From Bacillota bacterium (GTDB lineage Bacteria > Bacillota > Clostridia > Peptostreptococcales > Anaerovoracaceae): a stretch of 34,958 nucleotides of DNA. The DNA lies in NCBI GenBank assembly GCA_022790955.1, contig JAAVYD010000077.1, positions 1 to 34,958 on the forward strand, read 5' to 3'. Below the pieces are notes generated by a model, which was given only the letters and a program-made list of their open reading frames with translations, had not been told where the DNA came from and ran no database searches. Made by a program: the position numbers and the translations under genes. Shown here piece by piece: positions 24,413-33,858 of this stretch (the first letter of the stretch is position 1; the number at the start of each line of letters is the position of its first letter).

Positions 24413-24955
24413 ATAAAACAGGCTTTCGTCTGAAAAAACCTTATACTATAGAATACATTGAAGTGTTGATATTGACAAGTATAAAAATAAATACGGGATA
24501 TATTTCATGACGTTTTTTAATATACATAAAATATCAATAAAATCCATATGCAGAAAAACTTCAAGGGCTTAAGGTCATCGGATTGTTTTAATAAAATGTG
24601 ACCGCGGTTTTAGTTTTTATATTAATGAAGATGAATGTGCAAAAATCGACAGAAAACATGCAGAATATGCATATATTATAAAAAATTTGAACACATCGTG
24701 CAAAAATGATTTATACTTGAACGTAATGCAGCCGGAATCGTGTTCGCTTTATTATGCTATGCGTTTTAAAATTCGGTTGATATATTCTAAAATCAATAAT
24801 ATTATAATATGTAAGAATTAAGACGCATTTTTCAGATATCATATGCAGCGCTGCATATATTTTTATTAATACAAAAATCAGCTCCATCGATATGAAATTT
24901 ATTTAAATTTAATAAATTCTCACAGTTAAGAGTAAATTATATAAAGGAGATAAAA
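24413..24955. other. AT-rich intergenic region with the divergent HD/Uma2 promoters and a possible decayed ORF
   Basis: This gap of about 540 bp holds the minus-strand promoter of the HD gene (24450-24478). From 24507 to 24821 on the plus strand, one reading frame is open for 105 codons except for a single TAA at 24570-24572. The downstream part is protein-like in composition (DRGFSFYINEDECAKIDRKH) but has no start codon or ribosome site of its own. It could be a decayed small gene or chance. The last 130 bp, ahead of the Uma2 gene, are very AT-rich with no clear promoter. No RNA gene or tandem repeat was recognised. Confidence 0.4.
24450..24478 (-). promoter_or_regulatory. Promoter of the HD-activase operon
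   Basis: On the minus strand TTGTCA (24478-24473) and TATTCT (24455-24450) are separated by exactly 17 bp, a good housekeeping promoter. It predicts a start near 24443 and a leader of about 80 nt before the HD-domain gene. Confidence 0.6.
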
Positions 24956-25504
24956 ATGCCATTACCTGAATTAAAAAATTATACAATCGAAGATATATAC
25001 GCTCTGCCGGAGGGTCAGCGGGCGGAGCTGATAGACGGGCAGCTTTACGATATGTCGCCTCCTAATACCAGGCATCAGAAATTAGTTTCTGAGCTTGTCT
25101 GGTTCATTAGTTCTAAGATTAAAGAAAATAATGGAAATTGCGAAATATTCCCTGCTCCTTTTGCCGTGTTTTTAAATGCCGACAATAAGACTTATGTAGA
25201 GCCTGATATTTCCGTTATATGCGACAGGAAAAAATTGAACGACAAAGGCTGCAACGGTTCTCCAGACTGGATTATAGAGATAGTATCTCCAAACAACGTC
25301 GGTCACGATTATATTAAAAAATTAAATCTGTACTCGACGTCGGAAGTCCGCGAATATTGGATTGTGGATCCGCAGAAGGAAATGACCCATGTTTATAATT
25401 TTGAAAACGATATGGATCTGTCTGTCGTTCCTTTTAATGAAAATATAATATCAGGAATATTCGATGATTTGATAATAAATATGTCGGAATTGTTGTCTGT
25501 ATAA
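24956..25504 (+). CDS. Uma2-family (DUF820) PD-(D/E)XK nuclease-like protein
   Basis: A 182-aa protein of the Uma2/DUF820 family, which has a PD-(D/E)XK restriction-endonuclease-like fold. Motifs: the early Glu in RAELIDGQLYDMSPP, HQKLVSELVWFI, VEPDISVICD with the catalytic Asp, then DWIIEIVSP (E-x-V) and a conserved Lys/Tyr stretch (HDYIKKLNLYSTSEVREYWI). All expected catalytic positions appear present. Biological function of the family is unproven; copies are numerous in cyanobacteria and scattered in Firmicutes. A strong AAAGGAG site precedes the ATG. It lies 49 bp upstream of the metal-transporter lipoprotein gene in the same direction, with no terminator between. Confidence 0.88.
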   Translation: MPLPELKNYTIEDIYALPEGQRAELIDGQLYDMSPPNTRHQKLVSELVWFISSKIKENNGNCEIFPAPFAVFLNADNKTYVEPDISVICDRKKLNDKGCNGSPDWIIEIVSPNNVGHDYIKKLNLYSTSEVREYWIVDPQKEMTHVYNFENDMDLSVVPFNENIISGIFDDLIINMSELLSV

Positions 25505-25553
25505 TAATTCTGCTTTTGTCTGTTTTCTTCTATAATTCAAAGGCTTTTATATT

Positions 25554-26594
25554 ATGAAAAATAAGAAAATTTTAAGATTTTTAATTTATATAATATGCAT
25601 TATAATGCTTTTAATCTGTTTCATTGGCTGCGGAAAAAAGGCTGAGGAGAATGGTTTACAGAATGGCTGTGCGGAAGATGGCGGAATAAAGGTCGTAACT
25701 ACGCTGTTCGCTCCTTATGACTTTGTTAACCATGTAGCGGCTGATACAGATATAGAACTCAGCATGCTTATAAAACCCGGCAGTGAAAGTCATTCTTTCG
25801 ACCCTACGGCGCAGGATATTATAAGTATAAAAAACTGTGATCTTTTTATATATACGGGCGGCGAAAACGATAGTTGGGTGGAAGATATTTTGGATTCTTT
25901 AGATGAACCGATCAGAACGCTGCGTATGATGGATCATGCTGCGCTCGTTGAGGAAGAAACTAAAGAAGGTATGCATACGCCTAAGTTTGCAGGACATTCT
26001 CATGACGAATCCGGTGAAGAACATGAGGAGCATAACAGCGATGCGGATTATAACGAGGAAGCTGAGTGGGATGAACACGTTTGGACTTCCCCGCTGAACG
26101 CCATCAATATAATCGATGGAATTTCAGCGGAAATGTCTGAACTACGTCCCGAAAACGCAGAGCGCTATGCGGCTAACGCAGAAAGTTATATAAGCAGTAT
26201 CATGAATCTTGACAAAGAATTTAAAGAACTTGTATCAGCCGCGGAATACAAAACATTAATATTTGCGGACAGATTTCCCGTACGGTATTTTACAGAAGAA
26301 TTCGGACTCGATTATTACGCGGCATTTCCGGGCTGTTCTGCAGAAGCGGAGCCTTCTGCCGCCACCGTGGCGTTTCTTATAGATAAAGTAAGATCTGAAG
26401 ATATTCCTGCGGTATTTTATATAGAATTATCCGACGAAAGGATGGCTGATGTGATATGCGAGGCTTCCGGCGCTGAAAAACTCAGGTTTCACAGCTGCCA
26501 CAATGTAACAGCATCGGATTTTCAATCCGGCGAAACCTATCTCTCTCTTATGACTCAAAATCTCAACAATCTTAAAAGAACTCTTAAAATATAG
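25554..26594 (+). CDS. znuA: Metal (zinc/manganese-type) ABC transporter solute-binding lipoprotein
   Basis: A 346-aa cluster-9 (ZnuA/TroA) solute-binding protein. A long hydrophobic signal ends in lipobox FIGC with Cys26 as lipid anchor. Metal ligands: His80 in PGSESHSFDP and His175 in DEHVWTSP. Between them, about residues 141-165, is a His/Asp/Glu-rich loop (AGHSHDESGEEHEEH), the type of loop associated with zinc rather than manganese. The third ligand position, usually FHD, reads FADRF, so the site may use other residues, as in some Firmicute relatives. The gene heads an ATPase-permease set (11 bp to the ATPase). Zinc is my preferred substrate; I see no Zur box. Confidence 0.88.
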   Translation: MKNKKILRFLIYIICIIMLLICFIGCGKKAEENGLQNGCAEDGGIKVVTTLFAPYDFVNHVAADTDIELSMLIKPGSESHSFDPTAQDIISIKNCDLFIYTGGENDSWVEDILDSLDEPIRTLRMMDHAALVEEETKEGMHTPKFAGHSHDESGEEHEEHNSDADYNEEAEWDEHVWTSPLNAINIIDGISAEMSELRPENAERYAANAESYISSIMNLDKEFKELVSAAEYKTLIFADRFPVRYFTEEFGLDYYAAFPGCSAEAEPSAATVAFLIDKVRSEDIPAVFYIELSDERMADVICEASGAEKLRFHSCHNVTASDFQSGETYLSLMTQNLNNLKRTLKI

Positions 26595-26605
26595 AAAGGA
26601 TCGAT

Positions 26606-27316
26606 ATGGCACAGCTTACCTGCGACGACGTTTCTCTCGGTTACGATGGAGTTACGTTTATAAAAAATCTGACATTTCAAGTAAATAAAGGCGATTACCT
26701 GTGCATATTCGGAGAAAACGGTTCCGGAAAAAGTACGCTTATAAAAAACATTTTGCGTCTTAATACGCCTTTGTCCGGAAAAATAATTTTAGACGATGGA
26801 CTTAAACCTGAAGAAATCGGATATCTGCCTCAGCAAACTTCGGCTCAGCGGGATTTTCCTGCGTCTGTATATGAGATCGTACTTTCCGGCAGATTAAATT
26901 CGCTGAAATTAAGACCGTTTTATTCAAGAAAAGACCGCAAAGAAGCTAATAAAATGATTGAATTTATGGGGATAGAAAAGCTCAGCGGCAAATGTTACCG
27001 TGAGCTTTCCGGCGGTCAGCAGCAGAGAGTGCTTCTCGCCCGCGCTCTGTGCGCTACAAAAAAAATGCTGCTGCTCGACGAGCCTGTGGCGGGTCTTGAT
27101 CCTTTGGTTACGGACAGCATGTATTCATTAATAGAACACATAAATACAGAATTGGAAATAACAGTAATAATGGTTTCCCACGACATTCGCAGTTCGTTAA
27201 AATACGCTACCCATGTGCTTCATATAGACCATGAAACGGCGTTTTTTGGTTCGGCAGATGAATATAAAAACAGCAGTTACTGCCGGATGTTTCTCGGAGG
27301 TGGTTCGGATGTTTAA
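26606..27316 (+). CDS. znuC: Metal ABC transporter ATP-binding protein
   Basis: A 236-aa ABC ATPase that powers uptake of the metal delivered by the lipoprotein encoded upstream. Walker A is GENGSGKST, the signature is LSGGQQQR, and Walker B is MLLLDEPVAGLD, followed by the switch His in VSHDI. Length and sequence fit the ZnuC/TroB group. A GAAAGGA site precedes the ATG, and its 3' end overlaps the permease start by 8 bp, implying coupled translation. Confidence 0.92.
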   Translation: MAQLTCDDVSLGYDGVTFIKNLTFQVNKGDYLCIFGENGSGKSTLIKNILRLNTPLSGKIILDDGLKPEEIGYLPQQTSAQRDFPASVYEIVLSGRLNSLKLRPFYSRKDRKEANKMIEFMGIEKLSGKCYRELSGGQQQRVLLARALCATKKMLLLDEPVAGLDPLVTDSMYSLIEHINTELEITVIMVSHDIRSSLKYATHVLHIDHETAFFGSADEYKNSSYCRMFLGGGSDV

Positions 27317-28136
27317 TATAATTTCAGAAATGCTTTCATATACGTTTATCGTAAGAGCGTTAATAGTGGGTGTTTTGGTTTCTCTGTGCGCTTCGCTTCT
27401 TGGAATCAGTTTGGTGCTGAAACGATTCTCCATGATCGGCGACGGACTTTCCCATGTAGGATTCGGCGCATTGGCTATAGCGTCAGCATTAAATCTGACG
27501 CCTCTGTGGGTAGCGATTCCTGTATGTATAATAGCTGCATTTTTTTTGCTGCGGCTCAGGGAAAATACGAGAATTAAGGGCGACGCAGCGATAGCTATGA
27601 TATCAGTCGGTTCCCTTGCCCTCGGTGTAATGTTAATATCCCTTACTACAGGCATGAATACTGACGTTTACAATTATATGTTTGGAAGCATTCTCGCGCT
27701 TTCTGAAAGCGACGCTGTACTGTCCGTACTGCTTTCTGTATGCGTACTCATACTTTATGTTCTGTTTTATCCGAGAATATTCGCCATAACTTTCGATGAG
27801 CCTTTTTCTCAGGCGACCGGCACGCATACTAAGATATACAATATAACCCTTGCCGTTCTCACGGCAGTGACCGTAGTAATCGGAATGCGCATGATGGGCG
27901 CGATGCTTATATCGAGCCTTATAATATTCCCTGCCCTGACCTCGATGCGGCTATGCAAGAGATTTTTAAGCGTTACCATATGCTCGGCAGCGGTATCCGT
28001 AGTCTGCTTTCTTTCAGGAATGTTTTTTTCTTATGTATTTGAAACGCCCAGCGGAGCAAGCATAGTGTGTGTAAATATCGCGGTATTTATAATATTCAGC
28101 GTGATTGAAGCGGTGAGAAAGATTATATTTGTATAA
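27309..28136 (+). CDS. znuB: Metal ABC transporter permease
   Basis: A 275-aa membrane protein of the ABC-3 (ZnuB/TroC) family with about eight hydrophobic segments. Family blocks are SLLGISLVLKRFSMIGDGLS near the N-terminus and VTVVIGMRMMGAMLISSLII, the cytoplasmic coupling region, near the C-terminus. I choose the ATG at 27309 rather than an upstream one at 27231: it gives the family N-terminus (MFNIISEMLSYTFIVRAL) and a GGAGGTGG ribosome site precedes it inside the ATPase gene. It ends the importer operon; a terminator follows at 28165. Confidence 0.92.
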   Translation: MFNIISEMLSYTFIVRALIVGVLVSLCASLLGISLVLKRFSMIGDGLSHVGFGALAIASALNLTPLWVAIPVCIIAAFFLLRLRENTRIKGDAAIAMISVGSLALGVMLISLTTGMNTDVYNYMFGSILALSESDAVLSVLLSVCVLILYVLFYPRIFAITFDEPFSQATGTHTKIYNITLAVLTAVTVVIGMRMMGAMLISSLIIFPALTSMRLCKRFLSVTICSAAVSVVCFLSGMFFSYVFETPSGASIVCVNIAVFIIFSVIEAVRKIIFV

Positions 28137-28164
28137 TTATTCGTAAGATCTAATTTATAATATT

Positions 28165-28200
28165 AAAGCATTCGTCGTAGATGGATGCTTTTGTTATGTT
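28165..28200 (+). terminator. Intrinsic terminator of the metal-importer operon
   Basis: A 9-bp stem AAAGCATTC/GGATGCTTT with a 9-nt loop is followed by TTTGTTATGTT. It lies 29 bp after the permease stop. The group II intron begins right at the end of this T-rich tract, as expected for class IIC introns, which insert behind terminator hairpins. Confidence 0.75.
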
Positions 28201-28430
28201 TGCGCGCCATGGGCGCGCTCTAACGGGTGAAAGTCCCGTCACAGGTATTTACCGCCAAGTGTAGCGAACCACAAGCCTAAAACAGTAATGTTTAGGGGGA
28301 GAAAATGGTGTAGCAAAGTCGATGAGCCTACGAACAGAAACCAGATATGAGGCTAAATGACGGGTAAGGTTGCATAACAAACCGAAGCCCAAAAGGTAAA
28401 CGTAACGTCAAGACAGTAGATCTGGAGGTT

Positions 28431-29368
28431 GTGCGACGAAAGAATTGTGTATATTTAAACGAAGGCTATGAATGGGTCATAGACTTGGATATTGAGAAAT
28501 ATTTTGATACTGTAAATCACGATAAATTAATTTCAATACTTAGAGAACGTATCAACGATGCGAAAACACTGCGGCTGATTCGTAGGTTTCTGCAAGCCGG
28601 AGTAATGGAAAACGGATTGATGATACCGAGTGAAAAAGGAGTACCGCAGGGCGGACCGCTCAGTCCGGTATTATCAAACGTTTACCTGGATAAACTTGAT
28701 AAAGAACTTGAGTCAAGAGGACTTTGTTTTGTCAGATATGCAGATGACTGCAATATTTTTGTTAAAAGCGAAATGGCGGCAAACAGAGTAATGAAATCTG
28801 TTGCAAGCTGGCTGGAAAGAAAGCTCAGGCTAAGAGTTAACGCGATCAAGAAAAAGGTAAACAGACCTGCAAGGAACAGATTTCTTGGATTCACCTTTTG
28901 GAAGAACCAGAAAGGTTGGAAATGCAAACCGGCAAATGACCGCAAAGGAAGATTGTACGATAAAAATCGTAAAATACTTTGTAGAAGAAAAGCTGCAGCA
29001 AGACCGATAAAGTCAACTTTTGAACAGCTTAATTGGTTAATCCGAGGCTGGATTAACTATTACCGAATCGGCAGTATGAAGAATTTCTTAGATAAATATG
29101 GACAATGGCTTAGACATAAGGTGAGAGTAGTGATACTAAACAGTGGAAGAAGCCAAAACGCATATATCTTAATCTTCAGAAACTGAATCGGATTATTGGC
29201 TGCAATTTCACAGATGAGGAAATACATAAAGTCGCAAACAGCAGGCTTGGATGGTATAGACGAAGTGGAATGTACATAGTGAATTATGCGCTTAATCCTA
29301 AAATATTGGGACGGAAAACAAAAGATCGACCAGGATTGGTCGACCCTTTGGAGTATTATCTGAGTTAA
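28431..29368 (+). pseudogene. ltrA: Group II intron reverse transcriptase/maturase, N-terminally deleted and frameshifted
   Basis: The reading opens in the middle of the RT palm (EGYEWVIDLDIEKYFDTVNH) and holds GVPQGGPLSPVLSN and the catalytic YADD box (RYADDCNIF), then the maturase X domain (TFEQLNWLIRGWINYYRIGS). About 150 N-terminal residues (RT domains 0-2) normally encoded between ribozyme domain III and this point are gone; the break is near 28443-28453. Near 29139 one base appears to be missing: the first frame runs into an unrelated tail ending at 29184, while the next frame continues the family sequence (KQWKKPKRIYLNLQKLN to VDPLEYYLS) to a TAA at 29368. No HNH endonuclease domain is present, as usual for class C. 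Confidence 0.9.
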
Positions 29369-29390
29369 CACTTGACGCTATATTGATGTA

Positions 29391-29460
29391 GCGCCGTATA
29401 CGAGACCCGTATGTACGGTGCAATGGGAGGGGCAATAGAATAATGATTGCTCTACCCTAT
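29391..29460 (+). ncRNA. Group II intron domains V and VI
   Basis: Domain V is the 31-nt hairpin at 29391-29421, with outer arms GCGCCGTA and TACGGTGC. Its catalytic triad reads CGC, the version used by class IIC introns, instead of AGC. Domain VI follows at about 29423-29460: GGGAGGGGCAAT pairs with ATTGCTCTACCC, leaving an unpaired A on the 3' strand in the branch-point position. Both helices look intact although the encoded protein is broken, so splicing with help from another maturase is conceivable. Confidence 0.8.
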
Positions 29461-29462
29461 TA

Positions 29463-29494
29463 TTATAAAACCAGCCCGGCGTTTGCGCCAGGCT
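29463..29494 (-). terminator. Intrinsic terminator of the FtsX-type ABC transporter operon
   Basis: On the minus strand AGCCTGGCG and CGCCGGGCT pair around a short loop and are followed by GGTTTTATAATA. It lies about 20 bp after the permease stop and directly against the 3' end of the group II intron. Confidence 0.75.
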
Positions 29495-29514
29495 GTCAGA
29501 CTGTTGAGCATGGA

Positions 29515-32099
29515 TCATGTCATATCGTCCCTGAGAGCGTCTATGATATTTTCTTTTCTGATCCTGCTTGTTGCATATAACATGGTTATGAATATTACAA
29601 GAAATACGCCGAGTATGCTTATCGCTATGCTGGTCCATGGGAATATGAATTTTATATCCCCTCCTCCGGCGTCTATGCCTTTAAAGATAAGCCATGAAAG
29701 TATCAGCGATATAGGAACGCCGAACAGAAGCGTCCGCAGTCCGTAAAGAGCGCATTCAAAGCGCATCATTTTATTAAAATTGCGGTCGGACATTCCGACA
29801 GAGCGAAGCATTGCAAGTTCGCGCCTGCGCAGTTTTATATTAGTTGAAATAGTATTAAATACATTTGCGACAGAAATCAGCGATATCATTATCACGAATA
29901 CAATGGTAAATAAATTGATTACGAATAATATATTTCTGTTTTGTTCCAGTATCTTCTTGGAGTTTAACAGCGTATATCCTGAAGTAAGACCTGATTCGTT
30001 GATTATTTCCTGCATTTCTTGTGTCGTTTGGGTTGGATTATCCGACTCGAAAGTATAACCCTTTACTTTTACAGCTTCAGCGGAACCCGGAGTCATAAGA
30101 GAATTTTTCATGGACCACGGGACGAGTACGGTTAAATAATAATTTGTTTCATCTTCTGAAGTTGTAACTATAGGCGGTATATCCGGCGGTATGAATTCAG
30201 CAAATGTAACGTTTATGCTTTTCCCCGGTTCGGTCGGTTGTTTGTTCTCTATTCGCGGTGTTATTAATATTTCCGGAGAATTTTCAGTAAATATATCTTT
30301 AAGATCTTTAGGTCCATCCGCTTCGCCGGTTATATCATTCATTTTAGCAACGCCAAGCAGCTTTCCGCTCTGTCCTGTATACTCGTTTTCAGGAAATCCC
30401 AGTTCCCTTACAAATTTCAAGTAAGTTTCGTCGTCGATAAACTGTATATTCATCGGCAGATTTGCAGTTTCGCCTGATACGTATTTGTTCGTTTCGGTTA
30501 TAGAGTCGTCGGAAAGTTTGTTTAAAGGCACGGCACCGTAATAATTCATATATATCTGGTATGAACTCCTGGTAACATCTTTTGCTTCTTTCATTTTATA
30601 GAATAGATTAAGCATTTCACCGTCTGACATATCGTTCACGCTGAAGCCGATATCGTAATCGGTAACGGCTTTAGTGTTGTCAGCCACTTGGTTCAGCGCT
30701 GTTCCAAAAGAATTTGAAGAAACAAAAAGTGCGACGCTGAATATTAAAGACATTATTATACTGCGGTATCGTCTTTTATTTCTCCTAAAATTTTTTAATG
30801 CAAGAGTGGCTTCGAGTCCGTATAGATTATCAATCGGTTTTGATGTTTTGATCGTTTTTGAATCAATTTTGACTTCGTTAGTCTGGCGTATACATTCCAT
30901 TACGGGAACGCCCGCAGCTTTTTTTGCAGGGATATACGCCGAGATCAATATGGTTATCATACTGATGATTACTGCTGCGATGAGCGACGGCACGGATATT
31001 TTAAGAGTGAGCTGCACGTTGTCGTACATTATATTTGCAAAATTCTTTGCTACGAGAGAAATTATTAATTTTATACTTGGAATACTTATAATCATTCCTA
31101 TCGGGATCCCGACGGCGCCTATGCAAAGCCCTTCAAATAACACCGAGTTTCTCAGTTGTTTTTCGGTAGCGCCCACCGACATTAATATACCGAACTGGCG
31201 CATGCGGTCGTTCAGAGATATGGTGAACGAGTTATATATTAAAAAAACCGAACCGAGCATTATTAGCGCTATCAGGATTGCTCCGACGGAATAGAGCAGC
31301 GTATTGAACAGTTTATCGTTGGAAAACCCGAGAAATCGAAGCACATCATCGTTAAGTACGTATGCGTTATCCGCCGTAAAGTTTTTTAGATACGAATGCG
31401 TCTGACTCGGCTTTTTCAGCGTGATAAATGCGCTTATATTGTTATTCGCATCCACTGAATCAGATTTTGTAATTAATGTATATCCCGGAGCGGAACGTTC
31501 TTCAAACGTAGGACGCTGACATATACCGACTACTTTATAAGTTTTATTTGCAGTTGGAATAAATTTTTCTTCTCCCGATTTAAACGGATCGTGCTGGCTG
31601 AGGATTTCGTTTCCGGCTTTGCGCTGCCCTGTTTCAAGTGTTATTGTATCCCCGACCGAATATTTGACGCCGCCGTTTGATTCCACATGGACGGGAACGA
31701 GTACCTCGCTGCTGTTTTCCGGCAATCTGCCGGAAATGAGATTTACAGGCAGACTATCGAAGGCTTTTTGGCTGAATCCTGCTATAAACAGATACGGTTT
31801 ATCTAAATTCTTACCGCCTTCAAGCCTTGCGTATCCGATATTTTCAAAAGATGTAACATTTAATACTTTATCATTTTCGGATTGTTTCTTTGCAAAATCG
31901 GTCGTTGTATTTACAAATTCTACATGCCAATTGCCGTATCTCGTGATCGCCCCGTTTACCATATAATTTTGCAGTGAAACGGCAAAGGTGGCTACTGCGG
32001 TTATCATGGCGGCTGATAAAACTACACCGATAATGGTCACGAACGTCCGAGTGCGGTTCTTTTTAAGTCCCTGAAAAGCGACTTTATTGAAAATATTCA

Positions 32100-32100
<1 letters not shown>
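29515..32100 (-). CDS. ABC transporter permease, FtsX/MacB type
   Basis: An 861-aa membrane protein with two FtsX-type units. A first membrane segment near residues 17-40 (NRTRTFVTIIGVVLSAAMIT) is followed by a large extracytoplasmic domain. Three segments occupy about 265-390, containing the FtsX core (LIYNSFTISLNDRMRQFGIL MSVGAT). A second unit begins near 440 with another outer domain and ends in three segments (about 735-850, including TNIKLRRRELAMLRSVGMSD). Such permeases usually export or sense peptides, antibiotics or lipids. Its ATG overlaps the ATPase stop codon by one base (TAATG). Adjacent two-component genes suggest induction by the exported compound. Substrate unknown. Confidence 0.9.
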
Positions 32101-32786
<686 letters not shown>

Positions 32787-32807
32787 TATATGAACCTCCT
32801 TTATTTT

Positions 32808-32862
32808 AGTATACCCATATAATAGACTGTGCAGCTTACATTCCAGTGACTTTTGCGTGACT
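32808..32862 (-). promoter_or_regulatory. Transporter promoter with candidate response-regulator direct repeat
   Basis: On the minus strand a -10 TATACT (32813-32808) has only a poor -35 (AGCTGC, 32836-32831, 17-bp spacing). Just upstream AGTCAC occurs twice with an 11-bp period (plus-strand GTGACT at 32846-32851 and 32857-32862), the one-turn direct repeat typical of OmpR-family regulator dimers. It sits at about -45 to -62, an activator position, between the two-component genes and the ABC genes. Binding by the neighbouring regulator is inferred. Confidence 0.5.
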
Positions 32863-32868
32863 AATCTG

Positions 32869-33858
32869 TCATTTTGTAAAACGAATTAAAAATACCGCGC
32901 CACCTTCCGGATGATTTTTCGCGATGATCGTTCCGCCCTGTTCTTTTATTATAGTTTTGCATAGAGCAAGCCCGATTCCATATCCTGCCGTATACTTATT
33001 TTTTCCCTGGTAAAATCTATCAAAAATATATGGTAAATCCGTTTTTTCAAAACCAGCGCCGCTGTCGCGGATAATGATTTCCGTGAATAGTTGATTATCT
33101 TCGCATCTAACTTCAATATTGCCGTTATCTTTAGTATTTTCTATACAATTTTTAATAATATTTTGAATTGCTTCCGAAAGCCAGTTATAATCTCCATAGA
33201 TCACAGCATTTTCCGGAATATCTGTTTGTATATTTATATTATGCAGTTCCATTAATATGAAAAACGGACTCAGAGCAGAATTTATCAGGTTTTTTATATA
33301 TATCCGCTCGTTTTGGAAAACTACAATGCCCGCGTCAAGCCGGGATAATTTAAGCAGCGATGTAAGCAGCCAATCAACCTGAATGAACAGTTCTTCCGCT
33401 TCGCGCAGCAATATTTTACGTTCACATTCTTCCGGATTTTTTTTAAGCAAAGATATGATAAGATTTGCTGATGTAAGAGGCGTGCGCAGCTGATGAGCTA
33501 TATCTGCCAGGGAATCGGCAAGATAAGTCTTTTCTTGTTTCAGCGCGTCGTTTTGCTCGCGTATTCGCAATGTCATCTTCATTATCTCGCTTTGAAGAAT
33601 AGAAAGCTCTCCTTCTTCTGCTTCGCTTATAAATATATGATCGTCATTGTGCAGCACGCGGTCGATTTCATTCGATATCTGCGAAATGCTGTCGTAACGG
33701 TCTTTTGTGAAAGCGACAAACGCTGCTGTAAACAGTAAAACGGAAGCAACTGCAATAATTCCAGCCGCCGTATTAATATAAAATCCAAGGGTAATTATAA
33801 ATACTGCGAGCAGCGACAGTAAAATGAAAAACAGTTTAAATTCTTTATTGTGAAACAT
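32869..33858 (-). CDS. Sensor histidine kinase, short two-helix membrane type
   Basis: A 329-aa kinase. Two membrane helices occupy about residues 8-28 and 32-50 with almost no outside loop, so there is no extracellular sensor domain and the signal is probably read in the membrane or from a partner such as the ABC transporter. After a linker, the HisKA motif LADIAHQLRTPLTS supplies phospho-acceptor His122. The ATPase part has the N box (IIKNCIENTK), G1 (DSGAGFEKTD), F box (IFDRFYQG) and G2 (GYGIGLALCK). Length matches small Firmicute kinases that control drug-export ABC genes. The start overlaps the regulator gene by 14 bp. Confidence 0.93.
   Translation of the reverse strand: MFHNKEFKLFFILLSLLAVFIITLGFYINTAAGIIAVASVLLFTAAFVAFTKDRYDSISQISNEIDRVLHNDDHIFISEAEEGELSILQSEIMKMTLRIREQNDALKQEKTYLADSLADIAHQLRTPLTSANLIISLLKKNPEECERKILLREAEELFIQVDWLLTSLLKLSRLDAGIVVFQNERIYIKNLINSALSPFFILMELHNINIQTDIPENAVIYGDYNWLSEAIQNIIKNCIENTKDNGNIEVRCEDNQLFTEIIIRDSGAGFEKTDLPYIFDRFYQGKNKYTAGYGIGLALCKTIIKEQGGTIIAKNHPEGGAVFLIRFTK

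Larger units (their letters stand above)
28200..29462 (+). mobile_element. Degenerate group IIC intron
   Basis: A complete-looking but internally decayed group II intron. The 5' end (TTGCGCGCCATGGG, then CTAACGGGTGAAAGTCCCGT) matches the bacterial class C domain I start, normally GTGCGCCC, with the first G apparently changed to T. The ribozyme part continues to GATCTGGAGGTTGTGCGACG near 28440. A reverse-transcriptase pseudogene follows, then domains V and VI ending near 29462. Boundaries are approximate by a few bases. The intron lies between the importer terminator and the terminator of the convergent FtsX operon, a typical class IIC target. Deletion of about a third of the RT gene means it cannot move on its own protein. 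Confidence 0.85.

Noticed and set aside
27197..27655. 152-aa minus-strand ORF across the znuC-znuB junction
   Set aside because: Antisense to two conserved genes and without family resemblance.
28431..29186. Retron or other defence-type reverse transcriptase
   Set aside because: The protein has a maturase X domain and is flanked by group II intron 5' sequence and domains V-VI, so it is an intron-encoded RT remnant.
30674..31294. 206-aa plus-strand ORF opposite the FtsX permease
   Set aside because: Its hydrophobic character simply mirrors the antisense of the permease membrane segments; no ribosome site.
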